Shown here: in pieces, positions 23,001-33,153 of the stretch
Numbering within the stretch: position 1 is the first letter of the stretch
How the letters are laid out: every line of letters starts with the position of its first letter
Assembly (NCBI GenBank): GCA_033030425.1
Contig: JAUFSD010000011.1
Coordinates: 372,001-436,000 of the forward strand
DNA: 64,000 bases
Origin: Verpa conica
Taxonomy: Eukaryota; Ascomycota; Pezizomycetes; Pezizales; Morchellaceae
Reading direction: 5' to 3'
Made by a program: the position numbers and the translations under genes
The notes under the pieces: generated by a model
The model's database searches: none
What the model was told of the DNA's origin: nothing
What the model saw: the letters and a program-made list of their open reading frames with translations, nothing else

Positions 23001-23812
23001 GGTGTCAATTTCGATCTCCCCTTTCCCTTGCCTTTGGGAGCGGCAGTCTTTTGGGCCTTTACACCCTTGCCAAACCTTTTAGCAATCGGACCTGACTCCT
23101 CTTCCTCTTCTTGCTCCTCTGCTTCCTCATCTTCTTCAGCATTTTCATCTTGCTCGCCAATAACGCCATTCTTTTGACGAATCTTGAGCATAGAATCGGG
23201 CTTGCCAAGCTTCTGGACGAACTTCTGGTGTAGCTTTTCTTTCCGTTTCTTTATAGTAACACCGATGGCGTCATTATCTTTCATGCCTTCTTGGTCTGTG
23301 CTGAAACGATATTTAGCGGTTTTTCCAGACAAGGCTTGTCCCGACTTTTCTTTTGTGGCAAAGGCTGCAGATGGTACTTCTAAGGGAGTATTGTCTCCTT
23401 CCTCATGTTCCTGCTGTGGTTCCGGCCCAGTCTCGGCTTCGAGTGCTGGTTCGTAGCTGGGGTCTCGCCTTGCCCTTTTTGCAGGAGTTTCACCCCTCTG
23501 TTTAGGTACAGGTTTGCTGTAGAGGTCCTCGTCGTCTTCTGCACTCCCAGTCTCCTCTAAAGCCCGTTTCTGCGGTGCCCGTCGTGTCCTCGTCGATCGA
23601 CTTTTTGATACTGGTTTCACAACTACATCTTCATCCTCATCCTCGTCTTCCTGCTCGTCTGCAAATGAACTAGCATTCTCTTGGTCCTCAGCTGGCTTCG
23701 TTTTCTTTGCCGTTGGCGTTGATTTCGGTGTGCCAAAGAAGCTGGAAATAGTCCGTTGCGTTCCGGATGGCGTAGAAGCTGGAGGCTTGATAGGTGTTTT
23801 TTTGGTTCCCAT
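20056..23812 (-). CDS. MSH3: DNA mismatch repair protein MSH3, 5 exons, 1178 aa
   Basis: Partner of MSH2 in MutS-beta, which binds insertion/deletion loops. Exons on the minus strand: 21488-23812, 21336-21437, 20424-21279, 20194-20365, 20056-20137 (3537 nt, in frame). A PCNA-interaction box is near residues 20-28 (QRTISSFFG). A long acidic disordered arm follows. The MutS-I mismatch-binding domain begins at [15 protein letters not shown] and includes [14 protein letters not shown], the MSH3-type rather than MSH6-type sequence. Splicing creates [13 protein letters not shown], then [20 protein letters not shown]. The ATPase has Walker [11 protein letters not shown] (residues 953-962), Walker [14 protein letters not shown] and the FVTHYP His loop. 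The C-terminus [20 protein letters not shown] lies in exon 4. Exon 3 could end at 20397, but that would leave an implausible 31-bp intron; the chosen donor at 20423 gives 58 bp. Divergent from a small gene across 249 bp. Confidence 0.97.
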
Positions 23813-24061
23813 TGTAGTGGAGTAATTGACTATTTTGGGGAGATTTTAAATGATTGCAAGTTGAAGCCTTTTGACAGGGGCTGGAGGGTACGTGCAGGTC
23901 GACGCGTGAAGCGAGGAACGCGTCGACCCGGGTGCTGGGAACGCTAAGACGGATATGGTAAATTGCCTTGGCAGAGACTCATCTTATATCACTCGGCAAT
24001 TGGAACAGCTCTTCATCCCATCACTGTAGAACCCTTACCCCTATCTCAATCAAAATTGCAA
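23813..24061. promoter_or_regulatory. Bidirectional promoter, MSH3 and a 106-aa protein gene
   Basis: A 249-bp region lies between two divergent start codons. It contains a perfect 10-bp inverted repeat built on two ACGCGT boxes (listed separately). Its position fits control of both genes. Confidence 0.6.
23898..23927. promoter_or_regulatory. Inverted pair of MluI cell-cycle boxes (ACGCGT)
   Basis: The sequence GTCGACGCGT at 23898-23907 is repeated as its exact reverse complement at 23918-23927, with a 10-bp spacer. Each arm contains ACGCGT, the site bound by MBF-type (Mbp1/Swi6, Res) factors that drive G1/S transcription of replication and repair genes in fungi. It lies about 90 bp upstream of the MSH3 ATG and about 135 bp upstream of the divergent gene. 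The motif is seen directly; the binding factor is inferred. Confidence 0.7.
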
Positions 24062-24382
24062 ATGGCTACTCCTCCTAGCCGTGCCCGCCCTCCAATCCTC
24101 TTCAAGACGTTCTGCGTACCGGCCTCCAAGTCCTGCAAACTCATCCATGGCGAGCCGACAATCACCCTCGAGAAATTCCTCGAGACATTCCGCTTCAAAC
24201 ACCAAATCCCCCTTAACAAGAGCCTAACCGATATTCAAGTAACCCTTGATGATAATACTATCGAGCTTAACCTTGAGGATACAGAGAGGGAATGGGATTG
24301 GATAGTTATTATGGAGCAGTATGCTGTATTGGAGACAGCAGTGAAGCGAGAACCGGTTAGGGTGACTATCAGGGTTGAATAG
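24062..24382 (+). CDS. Small conserved-looking protein, 106 aa, divergent from MSH3
   Basis: A single exon beginning MATPPSRARPPILFKTF. I start at the ATG at 24062 because the frame upstream lies in the shared promoter. Residues 12-106 alternate short hydrophobic strands with one amphipathic helix (TLEKFLETFRFKHQIPL, then LTDIQVTLDDNTIELNLED), and the protein ends in VRVTIRVE. The strand-helix-strand texture could fit a small beta-grasp-like fold, but this is only an impression. No catalytic motif, signal or membrane segment is seen. Codon use resembles the neighbouring real genes. Sharing the ACGCGT-containing promoter with MSH3 suggests possible G1/S expression, which is inference. I do not recognise the family. 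Confidence 0.7.
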   Translation: MATPPSRARPPILFKTFCVPASKSCKLIHGEPTITLEKFLETFRFKHQIPLNKSLTDIQVTLDDNTIELNLEDTEREWDWIVIMEQYAVLETAVKREPVRVTIRVE

Positions 24383-26891
24383 TTGGCAAAGATGGAATAT
24401 TTGTGAAAAATATATCTTTCTGTGGGTGGGTTTGATTGTTTATGGATTTGAACGGTAGATCATATTCGAGTTAAATCAGTAACGCCTTCAGGCCTGGTAT
24501 CAAATGTATCTGATTGTGGCCTCCATTTCATGGGGCCTTCTCATTATGTATTCCAAGGAGCTACCTAGTTTCAAGCCAAATTTAATCTAAGATGGCCAGG
24601 AATTGAAGTCGCCAGTTTCTTGTGCTCGTGTTAATTTTCTACTAGCGTCATGACCCCGGTATATCCACTAGATGCTACCAACCTTATGATCCCACGTACA
24701 AGAGGTGTTATAGCTCATGCTAATTATCAAAGGGCCTAACTCATACTACATACTTGGCTAGCTGAAACAGGGTTTCGACTATCGTATCAGCCTTCTGCTT
24801 TAAGAGGCCATAACTCCAACGCAGGAATAAACATATAACCCTCAGCGTTACAGTACTACAAGATCAGATGAACTTTATGAGCCATTGTTAGTCTAGAGTC
24901 TCTCTTTCAATATCATAACATAGATTGAGGACTGGCTACCTGTTACAAATCTTAAGACTATTAGTCGATACGAAAGCAGAACAAAGTAGTAAGGTAATAA
25001 AACATCTAGTAAATTTCAAGTTATATGTCACTATAAGTCTGACACTAGCTCCTAAGCACAATATTCCAGCCCCGATTCAAGAAATATCTAATACCATCTC
25101 TAGCTAATCAGCCCTAGCCATGGAAGGAACGCGAGGTTAATGGTAATAATCACAAGGCTTTAATAAAAGGCAATTAGTTGTTCTGGTCTTGTCTCGGTTA
25201 ATACTAGGATTTTAAATCCCACCCCCCCTTAAATCTAACCCTTCAGAAGCTAGTTAGTCTTATCTAAGAAAGGAACAGCGCACCATACTTGATTACTTAC
25301 AGGTTTCACGCACCAATATCCTAGCGGCTATTACGTTGTCTATAATAAGATAGAGATTTACCAGCTAATGTCTATCCTGCCCTCTTGGGAACTACTGTCT
25401 GCATAAAGCCACAGATCAACAAGTAGTATAAAATATAGAAGATGCTAATATTAGAATCAAAACCGTATTCGGGATAAATTAAGCCTTAATGTTGTAATAA
25501 TAGGGTTATTAAAGACCTTTCAGGACCTAGGGAACTGTTGAATACGCTCCTCAGTCTCATATTTGTGGGAATCGTTTTTTCTTCTTTTTTTAGCCTTCTA
25601 GAGCTCTCTAAATATCATGCCAGTCGAACTCTTGCTTTCTTAGAAGGAGTTAGGATAGACCTTCCTAGTGAATAAACCCCTAAGCAACCAGGAGCTTACA
25701 TGCTTAATAACATCGGAGCCAGCGTATTGGTAGTAGAATATCGAACACATGTTCTTAGTTACTACACTAGCCCCCTAGCTTAAAATATAGTATATCCCTA
25801 GGCACCTAATAAGTAAGATCTAGAAGCAAGGATACACTATAAGTAAACCCATCAGCGTTACAAAAAGGTATCAGAGAGGCATGAAGTGATAGGGGGATCT
25901 TGTTCTAACTATTTTCTTCTAGATGAAAGTAGTCTAGGTCTCTTAGTAATAAACCCAACTTCTTGCACCCTGAAACAATATATGTAGAGCTAATAGCACG
26001 CCTATTAGCCCTCTGAAAGAAGACAGCCAGGAGGAGCAAACCTAGAGTAGCTAATACGAGATGGGTGGAACATGTGAGACGAATAAGATGAATGAGCAAG
26101 CCAGATCAGCAACGCATGCTGGAGGGGCTATAGATACCTATGAGCTCTGGTGGTGGGGTGGATAGACTTAATAGTTTGTCTTGATGCATTGACCTTTGAT
26201 GGAAGGGTAGGTGTATACTTAATAGAATCAAAGCTGATGAAGAACCGAGCTGAGATTTTATTCAAAAGAAATCATACACCCCAGCGAACAACTTCATACG
26301 TAGCTCTCTAAAGTTAAGAAATGTATCGCTATTGAGCAACTAGAGCTGATTCTAAGACAAGAGTCTTTAGTGATGCTTGTGTCATTAATGGAGGGGATGA
26401 CAAGGCAAGTGTATTAACTGATGCCTAGAATCAACACTTATCCACGCTAGTGCCTAGATGTTACGAGGATGACCCAGTAAGGAAAACCCACTGCTACCGA
26501 ATGTCACAGAACCTAAATCCACGCATTTATTGTTCTTAGTCTCCAAAAATATTGCGGCTTCACCGAATCTTTGCCGGCTCTGATATATGCACGTACGGTG
26601 AGGTAGGTCACCCACCCAACACCCGGTATAATATTCTTACCACACAGGTCACTAGATTCTTCTAGTCTGGCAAAGTGCATTCCTTTAGTTCCTGTCGTCT
26701 TAATCATAGACGGGTAACTCCCCCATGCCAAGATCTGGGGCTAGAGCCGCACCCGTCGCCAAGTCTTCATCCCACCAGCGCAGGGAGGGAAAAAAAAAAT
26801 ACTCCAGTGTCAACCACAAATTATAAAACCTTCACTCACTAAATCATCAACTCTCACACCCAACGTCGAACCATCCCAATTAATAATAATA
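24383..26891. other. TA-rich gene-poor island
   Basis: A 2.5-kb stretch with stop codons in all frames, many CTAG/TAG words and only tiny frames (for example 24925-25107 and 25905-26099). A less TA-rich patch at about 26500-26760 contains C/G-rich words but no tRNA- or 5S-like box structure that I can identify. It resembles decayed repetitive DNA, but I see no element ends. Confidence 0.45.
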
Positions 26892-28038
26892 ATGGTCTCC
26901 TGTACGTACCCCTCCTCCCATATTATATCTATAAATACAGTTTATAACTAACATTCTCCCTAAAAGTCTCTTGCGAAGTCTGCAACGATGTTGTAAAAAA
27001 GCCAAAACTCGACTCTCACAAAGGCCAATGCCGTGGCGCCTACTTCACCTGTATTGACTGTAATACTACCTTCAATGGTGGTGACTACAAAGGACACACT
27101 GTTCGTCAACCCCCCACCGTTCTCCTTCTATACCACTCATTGACTAACCTATACAATAGAGCTGTATCTCCGAGGCGCAGAAATACCAAGGTGCACTCTA
27201 CAAGCCTGAAAAGGGCAAAGGAAAGAAAGGAAAGCAGACTGCTACTGCTACAACAGAGACAGTGGAGAAGGCAGAGCCTGTAGATGTCGAAATGGCTGAT
27301 GCAACTTCTGTACCTATAGAAGCCGCTGTCGAGGACAAGCCACTCACAAAAGAGGAGAAAAAAGAGAAAGCTAAGAAAGCCAATAAGGAGCGGAAAGATA
27401 GGCGGAAAGCTGCAAAGGAAGGAAAGCCTATTGAGACTGAGGAAGAAGTGGTTGCCGCAGTGGTAGAAGAAGCAAAGGAGGAGGTCCTCAAGGAGGTCGA
27501 AGCCACGCACAAGGAGAAGGAAGAGAAGGAGAATAAGGAGGAAAAGAAGGATAAGAAGGATAAGAAAGATAAAAAAGATAAGAAGCACAAGGCCTCCGAA
27601 GTAGCCAAAGAACCTACCCCCGCCGCCGAACCTATCCCAACCGTCGAACCCACTACCGAACCCGAAACCCCAGTAGCTACCAAGGAGCCTAAGGAGGCAC
27701 CCTTAGCTACAAAGAGCAAGAAGGACAAGAAGGACAAGAAGCGTAAGACTGAGGAAATCTCCGAGCCCGCTGCCACCGAAGCTCCCGTAGTAGAATCTAA
27801 GGAAAAAGATACCCCCCCGGCAAAGAAGGCTAAGAAGGAAAAGGCATCAAAAGTCGCCCCAAATGATCAGGCAATTGGCACTGCCTTCCTAGCCCTCTTC
27901 CAGAAAGGGCATCCATTGACCTTTGCAAAAGCCTTGAAGAGGCTAGAGAAGGAGCATGGTGATAGTGCTCATGAGGCACTATTCAATGTGTTGAAGCTAA
28001 AAAAGGTGAAGGAAGATGTTGTTCTCTCTATTCTCTAG
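26892..28038 (+). CDS. LYAR-type C2HC zinc-finger nucleolar protein, 340 aa
   Basis: Three exons: 26892-26901, 26967-27100, 27160-28038 (1023 nt, in frame). Splicing gives MVSFSCEVCNDVVKKPKLD, nearly identical in pattern to the N-terminus of LYAR proteins, followed by HKGQCRGAYFTCIDC and the second finger ending in YKGHTSCISEAQKYQG. These Cys/His residues form the paired zf-LYAR zinc sites. The first exon carries only ten coding bases. The middle third is a highly charged disordered region with KDKK repeats and KxKK clusters, typical of nucleolar proteins. The last 60 residues (GTAFLALFQKGHPLTFAKAL) form a separate helical module. Family members are nucleolar and linked to rRNA processing; the yeast counterpart is YCR087C-A. 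The charged tract gives long antisense frames that are not genes. Confidence 0.93.
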
Positions 28039-28352
28039 ATGTGGGTTGGTTTTTTGTAATAAACAAAATTCTTGTAAATTAGGCATTGCTTGCGGTGTCA
28101 TGAGCATTAAAAGTTTATGTGTATAAAGGCAATGGAAAATACCCTTCTAAATATACGTACTATGTCTGGCATTATATCGACCTCCCTAATCAATGATGTA
28201 CAGGTATTGCTTCTTTATAGTCTAGAAGAAAAAATATTGCCTACCAAACATAGTATATTGTTGTCAAAACATCGCCCGTTTAACTATAGCCATATTGATC
28301 GCCTCCAAAATATCTCCCCTAGCCATTACCCTGCCTCCCTAGTACTACCCTT
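28039..28352. other. Convergent intergenic region
   Basis: About 314 bp between the convergent LYAR-type gene and the FAR-17a-like gene. It must contain both 3' UTRs. No other feature is visible. Confidence 0.5.
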
Positions 28353-30807
28353 CTACCTCCGTTTAACGTCCCCCGGAACCCCTCCTGCAAGCTGTCCATT
28401 AAACTTTCCGAAGGTCCACTTCAACGCCAACGTACTTGCGGTCATGGTCAATGCGGACCCAGCGAAAAGTACAACCCTTTGCTTCGAGTTTAAAATTTCC
28501 AACATTGAGTAGGGATACCATCCGTTATAGGAATAGCAGCGCTCAAGCCAAAACCAGTAAGCTGTTGCAATACTAGCTGGAACCATAAGCGCTGGGACGA
28601 CACCTATAGTCCATGGCGGAGAGAGAAGAAGTGTATCGATAAGAAGAAGGACCGCAGGGAAGAGATGTAAGCTAAGATCTATAATAGGTTAGTATAAGAC
28701 GATAACATCTTAAGAAATTATCTTTAATAAACTTTGTAATAGATGTAAAGGGAACGTGATTAATGAGATATGGTGATCCAAAAGTCAATAGAGCAATGCA
28801 ACCCCAAAAAACCACCGGGATGGTTCGGCAACCGGAAAAACCGTTCAAAGAAGCATGATATACCAGGAACAGAGAAGAAAACAGATTTACAAATTTGATC
28901 GGGCCGGGCCGGGTTATGTATACTGACCGACAAAAGTGTCAATATGCATTCCAGGCGGCACGACTAGCGTGCGGTCGATCTAGCGATGCACATGAAGCGT
29001 TAGCCGTTCTCTCCCTTCATTTCCACCCCCATCCAAAAATAATTAATGAGAAAGAAAAATCGAAATTAAGGAAATGTGGTAAGGCGAATTCAGGTCGTCA
29101 CATGGGGGATCCCCGGTTTGTCATGCATATCATTTGTTTGGATGTGTGCCACTGAGATAGAGGGGAAACAACGGTCAAAAGGAAATTCGAGATAACAACG
29201 ATTAGCGAGAGAAAAAGATTTGAGGATTGCGGTATAACTGCGTCGCAATCTCATACACTCTAACGAGATGAAGCGGAGGGTATAACATCGGTTAATATAG
29301 CCCCGATGCTCAAAATAACCCAAAATGCCGCGTGTATCCGAGTGGATCCAAGTATGTCCCGCAGTACACGCGACACAAAGGCCACAAAATGGGGAAATGA
29401 TACCGATATCAAAGAGGAATATAACAGAGGATCACAATTAAACAAATAAAGAAACAAAAAAGCGTAAGACTCACGGCACAGAGACCCCAGTATAATAAAC
29501 TAATCAAGACCTCCAGAGGCGCGCCTACAACTCCCAAGGCATTTTTAATCAAAAATAGTGTTGGACTAAGGGTGATGTCCGCAAGAAATCCGAAAATGAA
29601 GGTCAGGGTAGCTATGGAAAGTGCAATTATCCTAGAAGAGCATCATAAAGATATTTAGCCAAATGAGATATGTAACTTTTTCGCTGAAAGAGGTTATGAG
29701 ATCCGATAAGGATTTAAGCCGCATGGGACGGGTAGCAGTGTGGTCCGTGAGCCCACCTATCAAGACATAGATAAATATATGCGGTTAGGGTTCGGGACAG
29801 GATATGTAGGGGAGTAGAAGTGATTAAAAATACAAGAAGTTGTAAATATCTTTCTCAAGAGAATAAAGTAGAAGGGGGATATTACGTAAGATATTGAAAA
29901 TGCCATCTAAATCATCTCCCCGGAATGCCTCGCAGATAAGTCAGCAGTTTATCTAGATAAACACAAGATGAGAGATGATTATAGGTTCCGTTTCGTCCCA
30001 GGCGAGGCCGGATAAAACGGAACTTTCCCCGCATTTGCCTTCGGTAGAGGAAAAATCTGGAGATGGGAAGATCGTCCATACCCGTATGCTTCCCCTCTGT
30101 AGTTTTGGGGCCAAGAATGTCAGCATAAATCGTTTTTTTTCTTTCCTTTCAATTTCGTGGCTTATGAGGATACAAGCGGGGTTATGTTCCAAATACAGTT
30201 AAGAGTGGCTTGATTTAGAGGGCCCTATGAAATGAAGTTTCCGCGGAGCAATTTTGGCTATATAGGAAAGTGGCAAATGGGAGGAAACGAAACAATCGAA
30301 AGAAGGGGCAATTATCTTACATTTCGCTCGGAAAGTAGCGTAAGCTAGGGGTAGAAAATCCGATGTGTCAACGATTGATTGATTCACAAACCAGAAGTTT
30401 CGTCTAAGAGTCAAAGGAGCTCTAGGCACAGCTGGCTCACTCACTACTGAAAAGAATAAAAGAAGCTCACGAGTCCGGCAACCTGCAGCGGAGGAACAAA
30501 ATTATCCATCCAGGGTCTTGCATATTTGAAAACGCCAACAGCTGTACAGCTAACGTGGTCGGGGGTTGCCACTCGTGGTGAGGGAGTTTCACAGACGCAA
30601 ATGTAACATAGGGAAACAAAACAGCGGGTAAGGGTTCAGCCGACGTACATGCACGAGACCTGAAATTGATCGCGATGGAGAGTTAAGACGCTGAAGGGGA
30701 TGCTTCTTGATGAGCGAGCCCCTAGTCTTGACAGGTCTCTGGGGAAATTCCATAATAGTGGCTCCGCCCCTCAGGCCAAGCGCCTTAGGATCCTTCATAT
30801 AACTCAT
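28353..30807 (-). CDS. FAR-17a/AIG1-like integral membrane protein, about 257 aa, long introns
   Basis: Multi-pass membrane protein of the FAR-17a/AIG1 family (related to animal AIG1 and ADTRP lipid hydrolases). Exons on the minus strand: 30649-30807, 30483-30541, 29886-29906, 29475-29631, 28928-28979, 28353-28678; 774 nt, phases agree. Family signatures: HPLQRLNSPSRSISGLVH, then WHFQYLTIIALSIATLTF created across the 21-nt exon 3 and exon 4, FGFLADITLSPTLFLIKNAL, LEVLISLLYWGL, IDRTLVVPPGMHIDTF, LLLSPPWTIG and AYWFWLERCYSYNGWYPY. Introns are 107, 576, 254, 495 and 249 bp, far above the 50-70 bp norm here. Exon 2 is the weak point: its phase fits, but an alternative frame over the same bases (AVGVFKYARPWMDNF) looks more like the family. 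An extra exon may hide in the 576-bp intron. Identity is sure; full structure is not. Confidence 0.82.
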
Positions 30808-33153
30808 GATGGCTGCCTGTAATATCTAGATACTGTATGTGGGATGACGATTGTGGAACTAGAAAAAGGGCTGCTGCTTGACTGGGTTGAGGCACAGTAG
30901 GGATATAAAGATTTGTGCAACTGTATTTGACTGGCAATGGGAACAAAGACGATTCAGACCGAGCACTGTCCCTCAGTAGATAAAGTAGAGAGAGTTACGG
31001 ATAGACACTCCGTATTCTATCATACGTGTTATCAAGGCCTGGCTCTGTTGGATCTTGTAGGGCTGACGTAGTCAATCTTGGAAAGAAGCTTCGAAAAAAA
31101 GAAACGCACAAGTGGAGCCTGCCGAGGATCAAGCATGCACTCGGACCATAACGTGAGTTTCAAATGACTTACATGTATGGAGCGGCGACAAATCAGCCAA
31201 CTGCTGGATGTCTCGGTATCTTGCGAGTCGCCTCCGAAGCTGTGTCGGTCAGTGGCAATCGGGTCGGATTGAATGGAGACTGTTGCATCGGACCGTATGC
31301 CGAGTTAACCCGTCCGTTAAGAGTTTACCAATATGCACGATGATTTCTAGTGATGATCGGGGGTTTCCCACCATAATTGCGTTATTGGGAGGGGGGGGGG
31401 GGGCATGTAGCAGTGACATATCGTTAACCGATTATCTATTTTTTCCAGCTGTACTAGTCTGTGCCGACCTTGTACGTACGGGTATCACGTACATCGCGGC
31501 ACTCCAGAGTCCAAATGTACGATATGTCCGCTTGCTCCATAGATCACAAATTTAGCCCTCTAGTTGTCTGGGGGTGTGGTCGCGTATCCATGCGGTAAGG
31601 TATCTTTTTTTTTTACTTGGACAACACGGTGCGTTAGAGAACCCCCTCATCCCTGCTGCAGCTCGCAGCTTTCAGGTGTGTCACTAGAAAATATGGTCTC
31701 AGAGACACGCGCATGGCATCCACTGTGGCTTCGCACCACGACTACCTGATCGGCCTATTGTCTTTCTGTCCCGTTGTTAGGATCCCTCCTTCCTACCCTC
31801 CCCCGCCAACTCTCGGCTCGTCTCTGCGGTTGGCGGCGTTAATCTGGGCGATTGAAGCAATGCAGAGCAACAGGAGCTTGGGGGGGGAAGGAGGGAATCG
31901 ATAGGTAGTGAACGCGAGCAGACCTCTACACAAGGGTGTGTGGAAGGTAGCCCATAGGTACATGTGTGTACATGTATGTACATGTAGCAGCACTCTAGCA
32001 AGGGCAGGCCTGGCCTGGCCTGGCCTGGCCAGACTAGGTACAGGTCCACGATGTATTGTATAGTACGATGGTTGTTGCTAGACAAGCGGCTCCAATTCCC
32101 TCGGCTTCAGTTGATTTCCCTGCCTGCGACTTGCTCGATACACGATCCATTGCTGCTGCTGGCTGCCTCGCTAGAGTAGGGTGCGCTCTCCCGGTGATAC
32201 AGCGGAGGTACATATGGAGATACCGACTGGCCTCTCCACAGTTCATGCTGTGCTCCTCCCAGCTGGTTCGTCCACTGGATGCTTGCTTGCTTGCTTGCCT
32301 ACCTGCCCTCGCCCCTCTCGCGCCGTAATATCTCTCCCCCCCCCCACCCTGTGATCGACTGAAGAGGCTTCCCTCCCCCGGCCACTTCACTCCCGTGGTC
32401 GCTCCCAGTAGACCCTGCTCTGCCGCGCTCCCTTCTCTGCCTGTGCGCTTCATTCCACACCCCCCTCCTCCTCAGCGCCCCTCTATCCATCTTTTTCCTC
32501 ACCGGTTCGCACTTCTTACTTTAGTTCACAGTCCTCTCCCCCCCATCCCTCTCAGTGATCTGTCCCTCAACGGCAGTCAGCCATCAGTCGAGTCAAGTCA
32601 GTACTCGGTCACTCAGCGAGGCAGCGTTACCCTCCGACTAGTATTTTGTTTTGCTGCCTTCTGTTTTGCCAGACCAGATATAGCCCACCCCCCGGATCAT
32701 TACATACTGCATGCGCTCGAACCCTCACTGCTCTCCAACTATTGCCTTCGCACACCACATACCGCTATCTTGCTATCGCTCCCTCCACTGCTACAGTTAC
32801 CTACTTGATACTGGGCTGTCTGACTATCTGCGTATCTCATACATCATACGTACCGCCCGCCCACTTAACCAAAGATCAGTTTCTGCTGCTGCCCCAACCC
32901 CTTCCCGCCCCGCCCCCGCGTGCCCGCTTGTCCGCCCAGCTGGGTATTTTCAAGAAAAAAAATTAGGTTTCACCCTTCCTTGACACGAGCGTCTGTTCTC
33001 TGAGGTGACGATCGCGTCGTCGTTGAATTAACCTCCTCCCCCCTTCCCTTACCCCCCGCCATCTTTCGTGACGTTACCGCCACAACTTCGGATTGAACCT
33101 TCTTCAATCCTCTCGAGTCGCGTACAAGCGCTACCCCATCTTTACAACCAAAT
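30808..33153. other. Long divergent region and leader of the Zn2Cys6 gene
   Basis: The 2.3 kb between two divergent genes is GC-richer and simple-sequence-rich: a G run near 31389, TACATGT repeats, a (GGCCT)n tract, (GCTT)n, and long C/T-rich stretches from 32330 to 33060. Frames in this region are low-complexity and shadow the pyrimidine tracts. It probably holds a long 5' leader for the transcription factor, a common layout for fungal regulatory genes, but no transcript evidence is available here. Confidence 0.5.
31959..32030. repeat. Simple repeats: TACATGT units and (TGGCC)n
   Basis: A short run of TACATGT-like units at 31959-31987 is followed by five GGCCT/TGGCC pentamers at about 32006-32030. 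These are microsatellite-like and have no evident function. Confidence 0.6.

Noticed and set aside
22878..23177. Ser-rich plus-strand frame in the MSH3 N-terminal region
   Set aside because: Antisense to the acidic Glu/Asp tract of MSH3; serine runs are the complement of GAA/GAG codons.
26513..26760. Possible structural RNA gene in a GC-richer patch
   Set aside because: I looked for tRNA A/B boxes and 5S-like internal control elements and found none that fit; no stable cloverleaf could be drawn.
27198..27776. 192-codon Ser/Phe-rich minus-strand frame
   Set aside because: Antisense shadow of the Lys/Glu-rich region of the LYAR-type gene.
30199..30444. 81-codon frame within the 576-bp intron of the FAR-17a-like gene, possible missing exon
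   Set aside because: Contains plausible residues but no splice combination joins it in phase to the 21-nt exon; kept only as an open possibility.
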